The translations under genes and the position numbers were made by a program. Of a DNA stretch of 5,619 nucleotides, positions 1-5,589 are shown one piece after another. The DNA lies in contig CANQMY010000082.1 of assembly GCA_947625075.1 (NCBI GenBank), positions 1 to 5,619 on the forward strand. Direction: 5' to 3'. The notes beneath the pieces are model-generated. The model was not told the origin of the DNA. It made no database searches and saw only the letters and a list, made by a program, of their open reading frames with translations. The first letter of the stretch is position 1, and each line of letters starts with the position of its first letter. This DNA comes from an uncultured Clostridia bacterium (GTDB lineage Bacteria; Bacillota; Clostridia; TANB77; CAG-508).

Positions 1-4
1 TTAA

Positions 5-1447
5 GTGCAAAGTTCAATAGATGTAGAATCTTTTGCAAATGTTATGGAAGTTGCAAGAGATGAAAATTATAGAGAATATAATAAAGAATATAAAGAAAAA
101 AATGGACAAGTTGATAGTAAGATATCTTTTGTTAAAATTTTAGATAATTATATACAGAAGATTTCAAATATAAAATTTAATGGAAATATTAGCTTGTTAA
201 ATAACTTTAAGAGTTTTTCAAAAATAGCTATTGAACATTTAACAGGTGATTATGAAATAGGAACAGGAAATGTTAGTTTTGAAGACTTAACAGAATATTC
301 TGAAAATATATCAAGTGTGATTGCATATTCTAATGAAGAAAAATTAGCAGAATTAGTACAAAATCCAGAAGAATTAGCAAATGGAATAGTAGATGGTGTA
401 GTTGGGTATTCTTTAATACCATCGAAAAATAATGAAGAAGCATTAAATAAATTTAATATATCAAGTGAAAAAATAAAAAAATTATTTAGAGAATCATTAA
501 GTAAAATTGCTAATATAAATAAAATATTTGCAAATACAATTGCTCATATATCAGGATTAGATAGTGATAAAAGTAAAGGATTGAATGATAATATAATTGG
601 AAAAATGTTAGGAGGCATTGGATATGAGCTTTTAAGTGGAACATTAGTTGCCAAAAGACATTTTACAGATGTTAAAAATTCTCAAAGCATTCAAGATGTA
701 ATAAAAAGAGAAGGAATCTTACATTTTACATCACCATCAAATATTGAAAAAATTATGAAGTCCCAAAAAATAAAAGCATCTAACTTTCTAGAGTCTGATC
801 TTACAAAAAATAAAAGTTTTTTCTTTGCAGGAATACCTACATTTGAAGATTTGTTAATAAATATTCCAGCTTATGATGTAATGACAGCAATAAGAATAAG
901 ACCTACAGAAGAACAATTAGAAGAACTAAAATATAGAGCATTAAATGATAGAGCAGTTGTAAAGGATGGAGAATTTAATTTTAGTAAAGAACAAGCAGAA
1001 GTTGCATATTTTGGACTTATGTTTGACGAAGAAAAGAATAATATTTATTTAGGAGAACTATCAGAAGATCAGGTAAAAGATTTTAAGGTGAGTGATAAAG
1101 TAAGGCAAGCATATAATTATAAACCACAGAAAAATACTTTAATAAATAGTATAAAAATGAATGCATATGGACTTTTTGCAGAATATAAACATCATCAAAA
1201 ATTATTACAAATGGAAGAAAAATTAAAAGAAAAAGGAATTAGTTTTAGAGATGTAGATGATTCAGTTTTAGTAGAATTAGCAGATATAGAACAAGCATAT
1301 ATAAGTACAGAAGAAAAAAGTATTGAAAGAAGAAATTTATTTGAAACAATTAAACAAGGTATATTGCAAAAAAATAATGAAAAAGTTGTTAATCAAAATA
1401 AAGAACAAGAGAAAAGTGAGATAAATGAAAATGATAGAAGTATATGA
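5..1447 (+). CDS. Uncharacterised 480-aa protein with a possible ADP-ribosyltransferase-like domain
   Basis: I do not recognise a named gene. A TAA at 2-4 is in frame, so the coding region cannot extend further left. The first possible start is GTG at 5, and an ATG at 44 (residue 14) is the alternative. Any ribosome binding site for the GTG lies outside the window, and none is clear before the ATG. No signal peptide or membrane segment is visible, so the protein is probably cytosolic. Residues 1-230 look mostly helical. Residues 239-335 carry LHFTS (His240), then SFFFAGIP (271-278), AIRIRP (295-300), YRALNDRAVV (310-319) and AEVAYFG (331-337, Glu332). An early His-Phe-Thr followed by later strands and an Ala-Glu-Val resembles DarT-type or other ART-like folds, but this is by eye and weak. 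Residues 385-452 look like a charged, probably helical or coiled-coil region, followed by a polar Asn/Lys/Glu tail. The gene overlaps the next one by 23 bases, so the two are probably translated together. The CDS is well supported; the function is not. Confidence 0.82.
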   Translation: MQSSIDVESFANVMEVARDENYREYNKEYKEKNGQVDSKISFVKILDNYIQKISNIKFNGNISLLNNFKSFSKIAIEHLTGDYEIGTGNVSFEDLTEYSENISSVIAYSNEEKLAELVQNPEELANGIVDGVVGYSLIPSKNNEEALNKFNISSEKIKKLFRESLSKIANINKIFANTIAHISGLDSDKSKGLNDNIIGKMLGGIGYELLSGTLVAKRHFTDVKNSQSIQDVIKREGILHFTSPSNIEKIMKSQKIKASNFLESDLTKNKSFFFAGIPTFEDLLINIPAYDVMTAIRIRPTEEQLEELKYRALNDRAVVKDGEFNFSKEQAEVAYFGLMFDEEKNNIYLGELSEDQVKDFKVSDKVRQAYNYKPQKNTLINSIKMNAYGLFAEYKHHQKLLQMEEKLKEKGISFRDVDDSVLVELADIEQAYISTEEKSIERRNLFETIKQGILQKNNEKVVNQNKEQEKSEINENDRSI

Positions 1448-1856
1448 TCAAAAATGTTTATTTAAAGATACTTATACTATTATTGAAATGATGGATGATA
1501 CTTTAAGAAGTAAAATTAATCCAGATTTTATAAACTTTTTAAAAGAAAATCAGGATAATAGCTTTGAAGGAACTATTAACAAAAATATTCCTCTTAAATA
1601 TCAAAATATAAGAGAAGAAATTAAGATAATGCTTTCATTAATGTATATAGATTATTTTTGTGAAACAAATAAAAAAGAACAAATTATACAAAAAGAAGAA
1701 AATAATATAAAACAATTTTATAATAGAGATTTATTTGAAAACAATAATTCTAAAGAGCAAAATATAGCAAATGAGTCAAAAGAAATAGTAGTTTATAAAG
1801 AAACATTAATTCAAAAAATTATAAAAAAGATAAAATATTTCTTTAGTAAAAAATAA
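1425..1856 (+). CDS. Small hypothetical protein with basic amphipathic C-terminal helix
   Basis: This is a 143-residue protein of unknown function. ATG at 1425 is the first start, and ATG at 1431 (residue 3) is equally possible. A weak GTGAG at 1416-1420 lies 4 or 10 bases upstream of these, inside the preceding gene, so translation is probably coupled to it. Residues 15-79 look like a compact helical domain ending in LSLMYIDYFC. Residues 84-127 form a polar Asn/Lys/Glu linker. Residues 128-143 (LIQKIIKKIKYFFSKK) alternate hydrophobic and Lys positions, as in a membrane-binding amphipathic helix. From memory, similar proteins with the same layout (conserved half, variable linker, short Lys/Phe tail) occur in genomes of uncultured Clostridia, but I could not check this. 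It is followed at once by a strong terminator, so it is the last gene of its transcript. It could be the partner of the upstream gene product, for example an immunity or localisation factor; that is inference from gene pairing only. Confidence 0.8.
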   Translation: MKMIEVYDQKCLFKDTYTIIEMMDDTLRSKINPDFINFLKENQDNSFEGTINKNIPLKYQNIREEIKIMLSLMYIDYFCETNKKEQIIQKEENNIKQFYNRDLFENNNSKEQNIANESKEIVVYKETLIQKIIKKIKYFFSKK

Positions 1857-1901
1857 ATAAAATAACTAAGCAATAAAAAAGCTTAGTTATTTTATATTTT
1901 T
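1857..1901 (+). terminator. Rho-independent terminator after the hypothetical gene pair
   Basis: Bases 1857-1871 and 1881-1895 form a perfect 15-bp stem (the right arm reads GCTTAGTTATTTTAT) with a 9-base A-rich loop. The 3' arm is T-rich and is followed by ATTTTT (1896-1901). The hairpin begins directly after the stop codon of the 143-residue protein gene. The G-C pairs sit at the loop end, and the base of the stem is A-T only. It separates the left-hand gene pair from the minD promoter. Confidence 0.85.
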
Positions 1902-1912
1902 AGTAAAAAAAT

Positions 1913-1940
1913 TGTAATATTTTTGTAACAATTTTGTATT
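1913..1940 (+). promoter_or_regulatory. Candidate WalR-type (OmpR-family) box upstream of minD
   Basis: TGTAAT (1913-1918), five bases, then TGTAAC (1924-1929) matches the published WalR/YycF consensus of two TGT(A/T)A(A/T/C) hexamers separated by 5 bases. A third, imperfect copy, TGTATT (1935-1940), continues the same 11-base phase. The paired box ends 17 bases before the -35 hexamer, a position compatible with activation. Direct repeats at this spacing are typical of OmpR-family regulators in general, so a PhoP-like or other regulator is also possible. In sequence this AT-rich the motif could arise by chance. No regulator gene is present in the window. Confidence 0.4.
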
Positions 1941-1946
1941 TTTACA

Positions 1947-1975
1947 TTGACTTTTAACTAAAATGAAAATATAAT
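1947..1975 (+). promoter_or_regulatory. Sigma-A promoter of the minD-minE-rodA operon
   Basis: The -35 hexamer TTGACT (1947-1952) and the -10 hexamer TATAAT (1970-1975) are separated by exactly 17 bases, close to the ideal vegetative promoter. Transcription would start near 1982, giving a leader of about 32 bases before the minD ATG. It lies after the terminator of the upstream genes and before the first gene of a tight operon, which supports its use. Confidence 0.85.
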
Positions 1976-1980
1976 AGATA

Positions 1981-2002
1981 TGTAGTTTAATGTAAAACTA
2001 CA
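1981..2002 (+). promoter_or_regulatory. 5' leader hairpin (perfect 8-bp inverted repeat) before minD
   Basis: TGTAGTTT (1981-1988) and AAACTACA (1995-2002) are perfect inverted arms around a 6-base loop. The left arm begins at about the expected transcription start, and the right arm ends at the first base of the Shine-Dalgarno sequence. In RNA this would put a stem-loop at the extreme 5' end of the mRNA, a position known in other transcripts to slow 5'-end decay. As DNA it could equally be an operator dyad at the start site. There is no T-run, so it is not a terminator. The role is inferred; the repeat itself is directly visible. Confidence 0.5.
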
Positions 2003-2008
2003 AGGAGG
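2002..2008 (+). promoter_or_regulatory. Shine-Dalgarno site of minD
   Basis: AAGGAGG lies 5 bases before the ATG at 2014. It is a full-strength ribosome binding site and fixes the start of minD. It directly abuts the 3' arm of the leader hairpin, so stem folding could affect ribosome access. Confidence 0.88.
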
Positions 2009-2013
2009 AAAAT

Positions 2014-2808
2014 ATGGGAGAAGTAATCGTCATAACATCAGGAAAAGGTGGAGTTGGAAAAACTACTACAACTGCAAACCTAGGTGCTGCTTTAGCATTA
2101 AAAGGCAAAAAAGTAGTACTTGTAGATACTGATATCGGATTAAGAAATCTAGATGTTGTTATGGGACTAGAAAATAGAATTGTTTATGATATAGTTGATG
2201 TTGTTGAGGAAAAATGTAAACTTAGACAAGCATTAATAAAAGATAAAAGATTTACAGATTTATTTTTATTGCCGGCAGCTCAGACTAGAGATAAAAATGC
2301 AGTAAATGAAGAGCAAATGAAAGATTTAACATCAAAGTTAAAAGAAGAATTTGATTTTATTTTAATAGATTGTCCAGCAGGAATTGAACAAGGTTTTAAA
2401 AATGCAATAGCTGGAGCAGATAGAGCGATAGTTGTTACAAATGCAGAAATATCCTCTATTCGTGATGCTGATAGAATAATAGGTCTTTTAGAAGCATCAG
2501 AAATAAAAAATCCTGAATTAATTATAAACAGATTAAGACCTGAAATGGTAAAAAAAGGTGAAATGATGGATGTGGAAGACATATTAGATTTATTATCAAT
2601 AGATTTAATAGGTGTCGTGCCAGAAGATGAAAACATAATAACACAAACAAATAAAGGAGAACCAGCTGTTTCTAATAAAAAGTCTCCTTCAGGAAAAGCA
2701 TATATAGAAATTGCTAGAAGAATTTTAGGAGATAATATTGAAGTTACAATACCAGGAAGAAAAAAGGAAGGTTTTTGGAAGAGGTTTAAGAAAAATCATA
2801 AAAAATAA
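2014..2808 (+). CDS. minD: Septum site-determining protein MinD (membrane-binding ATPase)
   Basis: MinD is a ParA/MinD-family ATPase that binds the membrane as an ATP-bound dimer, positions the division inhibitor, and is released when MinE stimulates hydrolysis. The 264-residue length is normal for the family. The deviant Walker A motif GKGGVGKTT spans residues 10-18, with signature Lys11 and Lys16. Residues 37-47 (VDTDIGLRNLD) contain the conserved Asp40. Walker B/switch II is FILIDCPAG (115-123, Asp119). The C-terminus, GFWKRFKKNHKK (253-264), is the amphipathic, strongly basic membrane-targeting helix expected of MinD rather than of a soluble ParA. The start is set by AAGGAGG five bases upstream. 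It is the first gene of an operon with minE (27-base gap) and rodA, transcribed from its own sigma-A promoter. minC, which often precedes minD in Clostridia, is not present here. All key residues are intact. Confidence 0.97.
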   Translation: MGEVIVITSGKGGVGKTTTTANLGAALALKGKKVVLVDTDIGLRNLDVVMGLENRIVYDIVDVVEEKCKLRQALIKDKRFTDLFLLPAAQTRDKNAVNEEQMKDLTSKLKEEFDFILIDCPAGIEQGFKNAIAGADRAIVVTNAEISSIRDADRIIGLLEASEIKNPELIINRLRPEMVKKGEMMDVEDILDLLSIDLIGVVPEDENIITQTNKGEPAVSNKKSPSGKAYIEIARRILGDNIEVTIPGRKKEGFWKRFKKNHKK

Positions 2809-2822
2809 AATCATTTTATAAT

Positions 2823-2827
2823 GGAGG
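2823..2827 (+). promoter_or_regulatory. Shine-Dalgarno site deciding the minE start
   Basis: GGAGG lies 8 bases before the ATG at 2836. An upstream in-frame ATG at 2821 overlaps this very site and has no ribosome binding site of its own, so 2836 is the likely true start. The five extra residues an automatic caller might add (MEEEK) are the translated ribosome binding site. Confidence 0.85.
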
Positions 2828-2835
2828 AAGAGAAA

Positions 2836-3393
2836 ATGTTTAAGGGCATTAAAAATTTTTTCAAGAAAATAAGAGATAATAAAAAAGAAAAAATTAATAA
2901 AGAATCAGCAAAAGAGAGATTACATTTAGTTCTATTACAAGATAGAGCAAATGTTTCAGCTGACTTCTTAGAAATGATGAAACAAGAAATAATAGAAGTA
3001 ATTAAAAAATATATAGATATTGATGAAAAAGAAATTGATGTTAAATTAACTAATAAACAAAATAGTGATGGTACTACTGGAGCACCAGCACTATATGCTA
3101 ATATTCCAATAGTTGCTATAAAAAGTGAAACAAGAAAAATGGCAAATAAAATAAACTTAGAAAAAAAAGATGATAAAAAGATTGAGAATAAGAATAATAA
3201 AGAAAAAAATGAAAAAAATAGACCTAATGAAAAACAGAACAATAATGAAGATAAATCAGTAGTAAAAAAGGAAGAAAAACAAAGTACAGAAAATAAAGTA
3301 GAAATACAAAAAAAGGAAGATAATAAAAATAATTTAAATAAGAATAATCAAAACAATAATAATCATAATAAGAAAAATAAAAAGAAAAAATAG
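2836..3393 (+). CDS. minE: Cell division topological specificity factor MinE with a long Lys/Asn-rich C-terminal tail
   Basis: MinE stimulates MinD ATPase activity on the membrane and so creates the Min pattern that keeps division at the proper site. Counting from 2836 the protein has 185 residues. Residues 1-12 (MFKGIKNFFKKI) form the N-terminal amphipathic membrane-binding segment. Residues 24-45 include SAKERLHLVLLQDR, the MinD-contact helix found in all MinE proteins. Residues 48-72 (QEIIEVIKKYIDID and following) and the strand near ALYANIPI (85-92) form the topological-specificity domain. MinE is usually about 80-100 residues long. Here about 80 more (106-185) are appended, of which about 24 are Lys, 23 Asn and 11 Glu, surely disordered. 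The reading frame is open through to the TAG, so the tail is encoded rather than an annotation artefact, though long A-runs make sequencing errors possible. The gene lies between minD and rodA. Identity as MinE is firm; the tail's role is unknown. Confidence 0.93.
   Translation: MFKGIKNFFKKIRDNKKEKINKESAKERLHLVLLQDRANVSADFLEMMKQEIIEVIKKYIDIDEKEIDVKLTNKQNSDGTTGAPALYANIPIVAIKSETRKMANKINLEKKDDKKIENKNNKEKNEKNRPNEKQNNNEDKSVVKKEEKQSTENKVEIQKKEDNKNNLNKNNQNNNNHNKKNKKKK
3151..3390 (+). repeat. Purine-rich low-complexity tract encoding the MinE tail
   Basis: About 240 bases are made almost entirely of A and G with scattered T, including an A8 run at 3171-3178 and many AAT/AAA/AAG/GAA codons. It is not a clean tandem repeat; no fixed unit recurs. 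Such tracts are prone to replication slippage, transcriptional slippage and homopolymer sequencing errors, so tail length may vary between strains or reads. Confidence 0.7.
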
Positions 3394-3432
3394 AAATGTA
3401 AGCAAACTAAAGTTAAAAGCAAAAGGAGAATA

Positions 3433-4572
3433 ATGAAAAAAAAGATAACAAAAAATCTTGAATGGCCAATATTAATATGCACAATCCTATTAGTAATAAT
3501 AGGATTATTTGCAATTTACTCTGCAACAGAAAGTACAAATCAAGAAGAATTTATAAAACAGCTAACTTGGATTGGTATAAGTATACCATTTTTAATTATA
3601 TTTACTATATTTGATTATGACACAATAGCAAAAATATCACCGATACTATATTTTTTAATATTGCTTGTATTAGTAGCGGTTTTATTTACAGAACCAATAT
3701 CAGGTGCAACAAGCTGGTTTACATTTGGATCATTTTCTGTTCAACCATCAGAATTTGCAAAAATTATAGTTATAATTTTTCTAGCTTTAATAATGTCTAG
3801 AATGAAAAAGAAAGGTCAAAAAGAGATAAGTAGACCAACAAGATTATTATTACTTTTAATAATAGTTAGTATACCGATACTATTAATAATAAAACAACCA
3901 GACTATGGAACTGCAATAGCTTTTGTAGCAGCATTTTTATTTATGTTGTTTGTAGCAGGTATAGATAAGAAATATATAATTATATCTGTATTACTTGTGT
4001 CAATAGCTATTCCTTTAATATACCAATTTGTTTTACCTGAGCATGCAAAAAAAAGAATAGATGTATTTTTAAATCCAGATCTTGATCCTAGAGGATCGGG
4101 TTATAACTTAACACAATCAAAAATTGCAATAGGAGCAGGGGAGCTTTTAGGTATGGGACTACTTAAAGGAAACCAAACACAATTAGGATTTTTATATCCA
4201 AAATCTACAGACTTTATTTTTTCAGTTATAGGAGAGGAAATGGGATTTATAATTGCTGGTGCAGTTATAATATTATATGTTGTACTGATAACTAAAGCTT
4301 TATATGTATCTAAAACCGCCAAAGATGATTTAGGAAGTATAATGGCAGCAGGAATAGCAGGCGTATTCTTCTTTCATATGATAGAGAATATTGGAATGAC
4401 GATGGGATTATTACCTATAACAGGAGTACCTTTACCATTTGTAAGTTATGGAGGAAGTTCACTATTAAGCAATTTTATAATGATAGCTTTATTATTAAAT
4501 ATAAGTGGCAGAAGACAGAAAGCTATTTTTATTGGGCAAGAAGGCGGTGAATTCTGGGCAAAAAATAGGTAA
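3433..4572 (+). CDS. rodA: Rod shape-determining SEDS peptidoglycan polymerase RodA
   Basis: RodA is the SEDS-family glycosyltransferase that polymerises lipid II into glycan strands during cell elongation, working in the membrane with a class B PBP transpeptidase. The 379-residue length is typical. About ten hydrophobic segments are visible, starting at residues 12-30 and ending around 345-360. Family motifs are QPSEFAKI (104-111), QPDYGTA (about 155-161), GSGYNLTQSKIAIGAG (about 222-237), STDFIFSVIGEEMGF (258-272) and TGVPLPFVSYGGSS (330-343). Asp260 in STDF aligns with the essential catalytic Asp of RodA/FtsW. The GYNLTQSKIAIGAGELLG and NIGMTMGLLPITG wording is closer to RodA than to FtsW or SpoVE, but a division or sporulation paralogue cannot be fully excluded. 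AAAGGAG at 3422-3428 lies 4 bases before the ATG. It lies 39 bases after minE with no terminator or promoter seen between, so it is probably co-transcribed. The Min-RodA linkage is known in Clostridia. Confidence 0.92.
   Translation: MKKKITKNLEWPILICTILLVIIGLFAIYSATESTNQEEFIKQLTWIGISIPFLIIFTIFDYDTIAKISPILYFLILLVLVAVLFTEPISGATSWFTFGSFSVQPSEFAKIIVIIFLALIMSRMKKKGQKEISRPTRLLLLLIIVSIPILLIIKQPDYGTAIAFVAAFLFMLFVAGIDKKYIIISVLLVSIAIPLIYQFVLPEHAKKRIDVFLNPDLDPRGSGYNLTQSKIAIGAGELLGMGLLKGNQTQLGFLYPKSTDFIFSVIGEEMGFIIAGAVIILYVVLITKALYVSKTAKDDLGSIMAAGIAGVFFFHMIENIGMTMGLLPITGVPLPFVSYGGSSLLSNFIMIALLLNISGRRQKAIFIGQEGGEFWAKNR
3483..3506 (+). repeat. Perfect 10-bp inverted repeat inside the 5' part of rodA
   Basis: AATCCTATTA (3483-3492) and TAATAGGATT (3497-3506) pair perfectly around a GTAA loop, within the codons for the first membrane segment of RodA. 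There is no T-run after it, so it is not an intrinsic terminator. It may be a chance product of Ile/Leu codons in AT-rich DNA, or a weak mRNA structure about 50 bases after the start codon. Confidence 0.45.
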
Positions 4573-4587
4573 ATTTAATATAACAAT

Positions 4588-4595
4588 AGAAGGAA
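4588..4595 (+). promoter_or_regulatory. Shine-Dalgarno site deciding the TTG start of the dusB-like gene
   Basis: AGAAGGAA lies 6 bases before a TTG at 4602. No ATG or GTG near this site opens the reading frame that encodes the conserved PMAGLTD motif, so TTG is the best start for the full-length gene. Confidence 0.7.
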
Positions 4596-4601
4596 TATAA
4601 A

Positions 4602-5589
4602 TTGATTAATAATAAATTACAAAAATTAAAAATAGGTAATGTAACACTAGAAAATAATATAATTTTAGGTCCTATGGCAGGTTTAACTGATAGGGCTTTT
4701 CGTATTATATGTGAAAAATTTAATCCACGGTTTAGTTGTTACAGAAATGATAAGTAGCAAAGCACTTTTGTATGGAGATGAAAAAACGAAAAAATTATTA
4801 AATGTGAAAGATGAAAAAAGACCGATTGCAGTACAAATATTTGGAAGTGATATAGAAGCTATGGTGTATGCTACTAAGTTTATAAATAATGAAAAAATAG
4901 CAGACATTTTAGATATAAATATGGGATGCCCTGCACCTAAAATTGTAAAAAATGGAGATGGAAGTAAGCTTTTATTAGATATTGATAAAGTATATGAAAT
5001 TACTAAAGCAGTAGTAGAAAATTCAAATATACCAGTAACAGTAAAAATAAGAAAAGGATGGGATAGTGAGCATATAACTTGTGTAGAAGCGGCAAAAGCT
5101 ATTGAAAAAGCAGGAGCATCAGCAATTACAATTCATGGAAGAACAAGAACGGAATATTATTCTGGAGTAGCAGACTGGAAAATAATTAAGAAAATAAAAG
5201 AAAATGTTAAGATACCCGTTATAGGAAATGGTGATATAAAAACAGTTTTTGATGCAGAAAGAATTTTAAATGAAACAAATTGTGATGGAATAATGATATC
5301 TAGAGCTAGTTTAGGAAATCCATGGATTTTTGAACATATTGAAGAATATTTTTCTAATAAAACATTAAGAAAAATAGAAAATAGTGAAATTCTTAATACT
5401 ATATTACAACATATAAACCTAGAAATAGAGGATAAAGGCGAGATTTCAGGAATAAAAGAAATGAGAAAACATATATGTTATTATTTGAAAAATATGAAAA
5501 ATGCATCAGAAGTAAGAAATATAATTAATCATTTAGAAAAAAGAGATGAAGTAGAAAAAGTGCTAAAAGAATTTTTTATAAGCGATTAA
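4602..5589 (+). pseudogene. dusB: tRNA-dihydrouridine synthase (DusB-like), interrupted by one frameshift
   Basis: Dus enzymes are FMN-dependent and reduce specific uridines in tRNA to dihydrouridine using NADPH. Starting at TTG 4602, the first frame reads through GPMAGLTDRAFRIICEKFNP, the FMN-binding start of the barrel, but stops at TAG 4755-4757. The rest of the enzyme lies one frame on, from GGT at 4729 (GLVVTEMISSKALLYG) to the TAA at 5587-5589. Removing one base near 4728 gives about 328 residues, the usual DusB length, with the two parts joining as in family members. In that numbering the motifs are PMAGLTD (24-30), INMGCPAPK with catalytic Cys109, VKIRKGW, HGRTR (178-182), GNGD (208-211) and ISRASLGNPW. 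All catalytic motifs are intact, so the break is either a recent mutation or a sequence error. The 3' part alone, from GTG 4711, lacks the barrel start and should not be active. The gene follows rodA by 29 bases and is probably on the same transcript. Confidence 0.85.

Noticed and set aside
1908..1935. Inverted repeat AAAATTGT / ACAATTTT with a 12-base spacer.
   Set aside because: The arms are AT-rich and the spacer is long. The direct-repeat reading (11-base phased TGTAAH) explains the same bases better.
2280..2636. Minus-strand open frame inside minD.
   Set aside because: It is a shadow of a clearly identified gene, with no family motifs or start signals.
2821..2835. Upstream ATG at 2821 as the minE start.
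   Set aside because: It overlaps the GGAGG that serves the ATG at 2836, and the resulting MEEEK does not belong to the MinE N-terminal amphipathic helix.
2811..3242. Open frame on the minus strand encoding a Ser/Phe/Leu-rich hydrophobic protein.
   Set aside because: It is the antisense of the Lys/Glu-rich minE coding region, whose complement is naturally Phe/Leu/Ser-rich. The sense strand has family motifs and a ribosome binding site.
3394..3432. Promoter or terminator between minE and rodA.
   Set aside because: No -35/-10 pair or hairpin is visible in these 39 bases, only a ribosome binding site.
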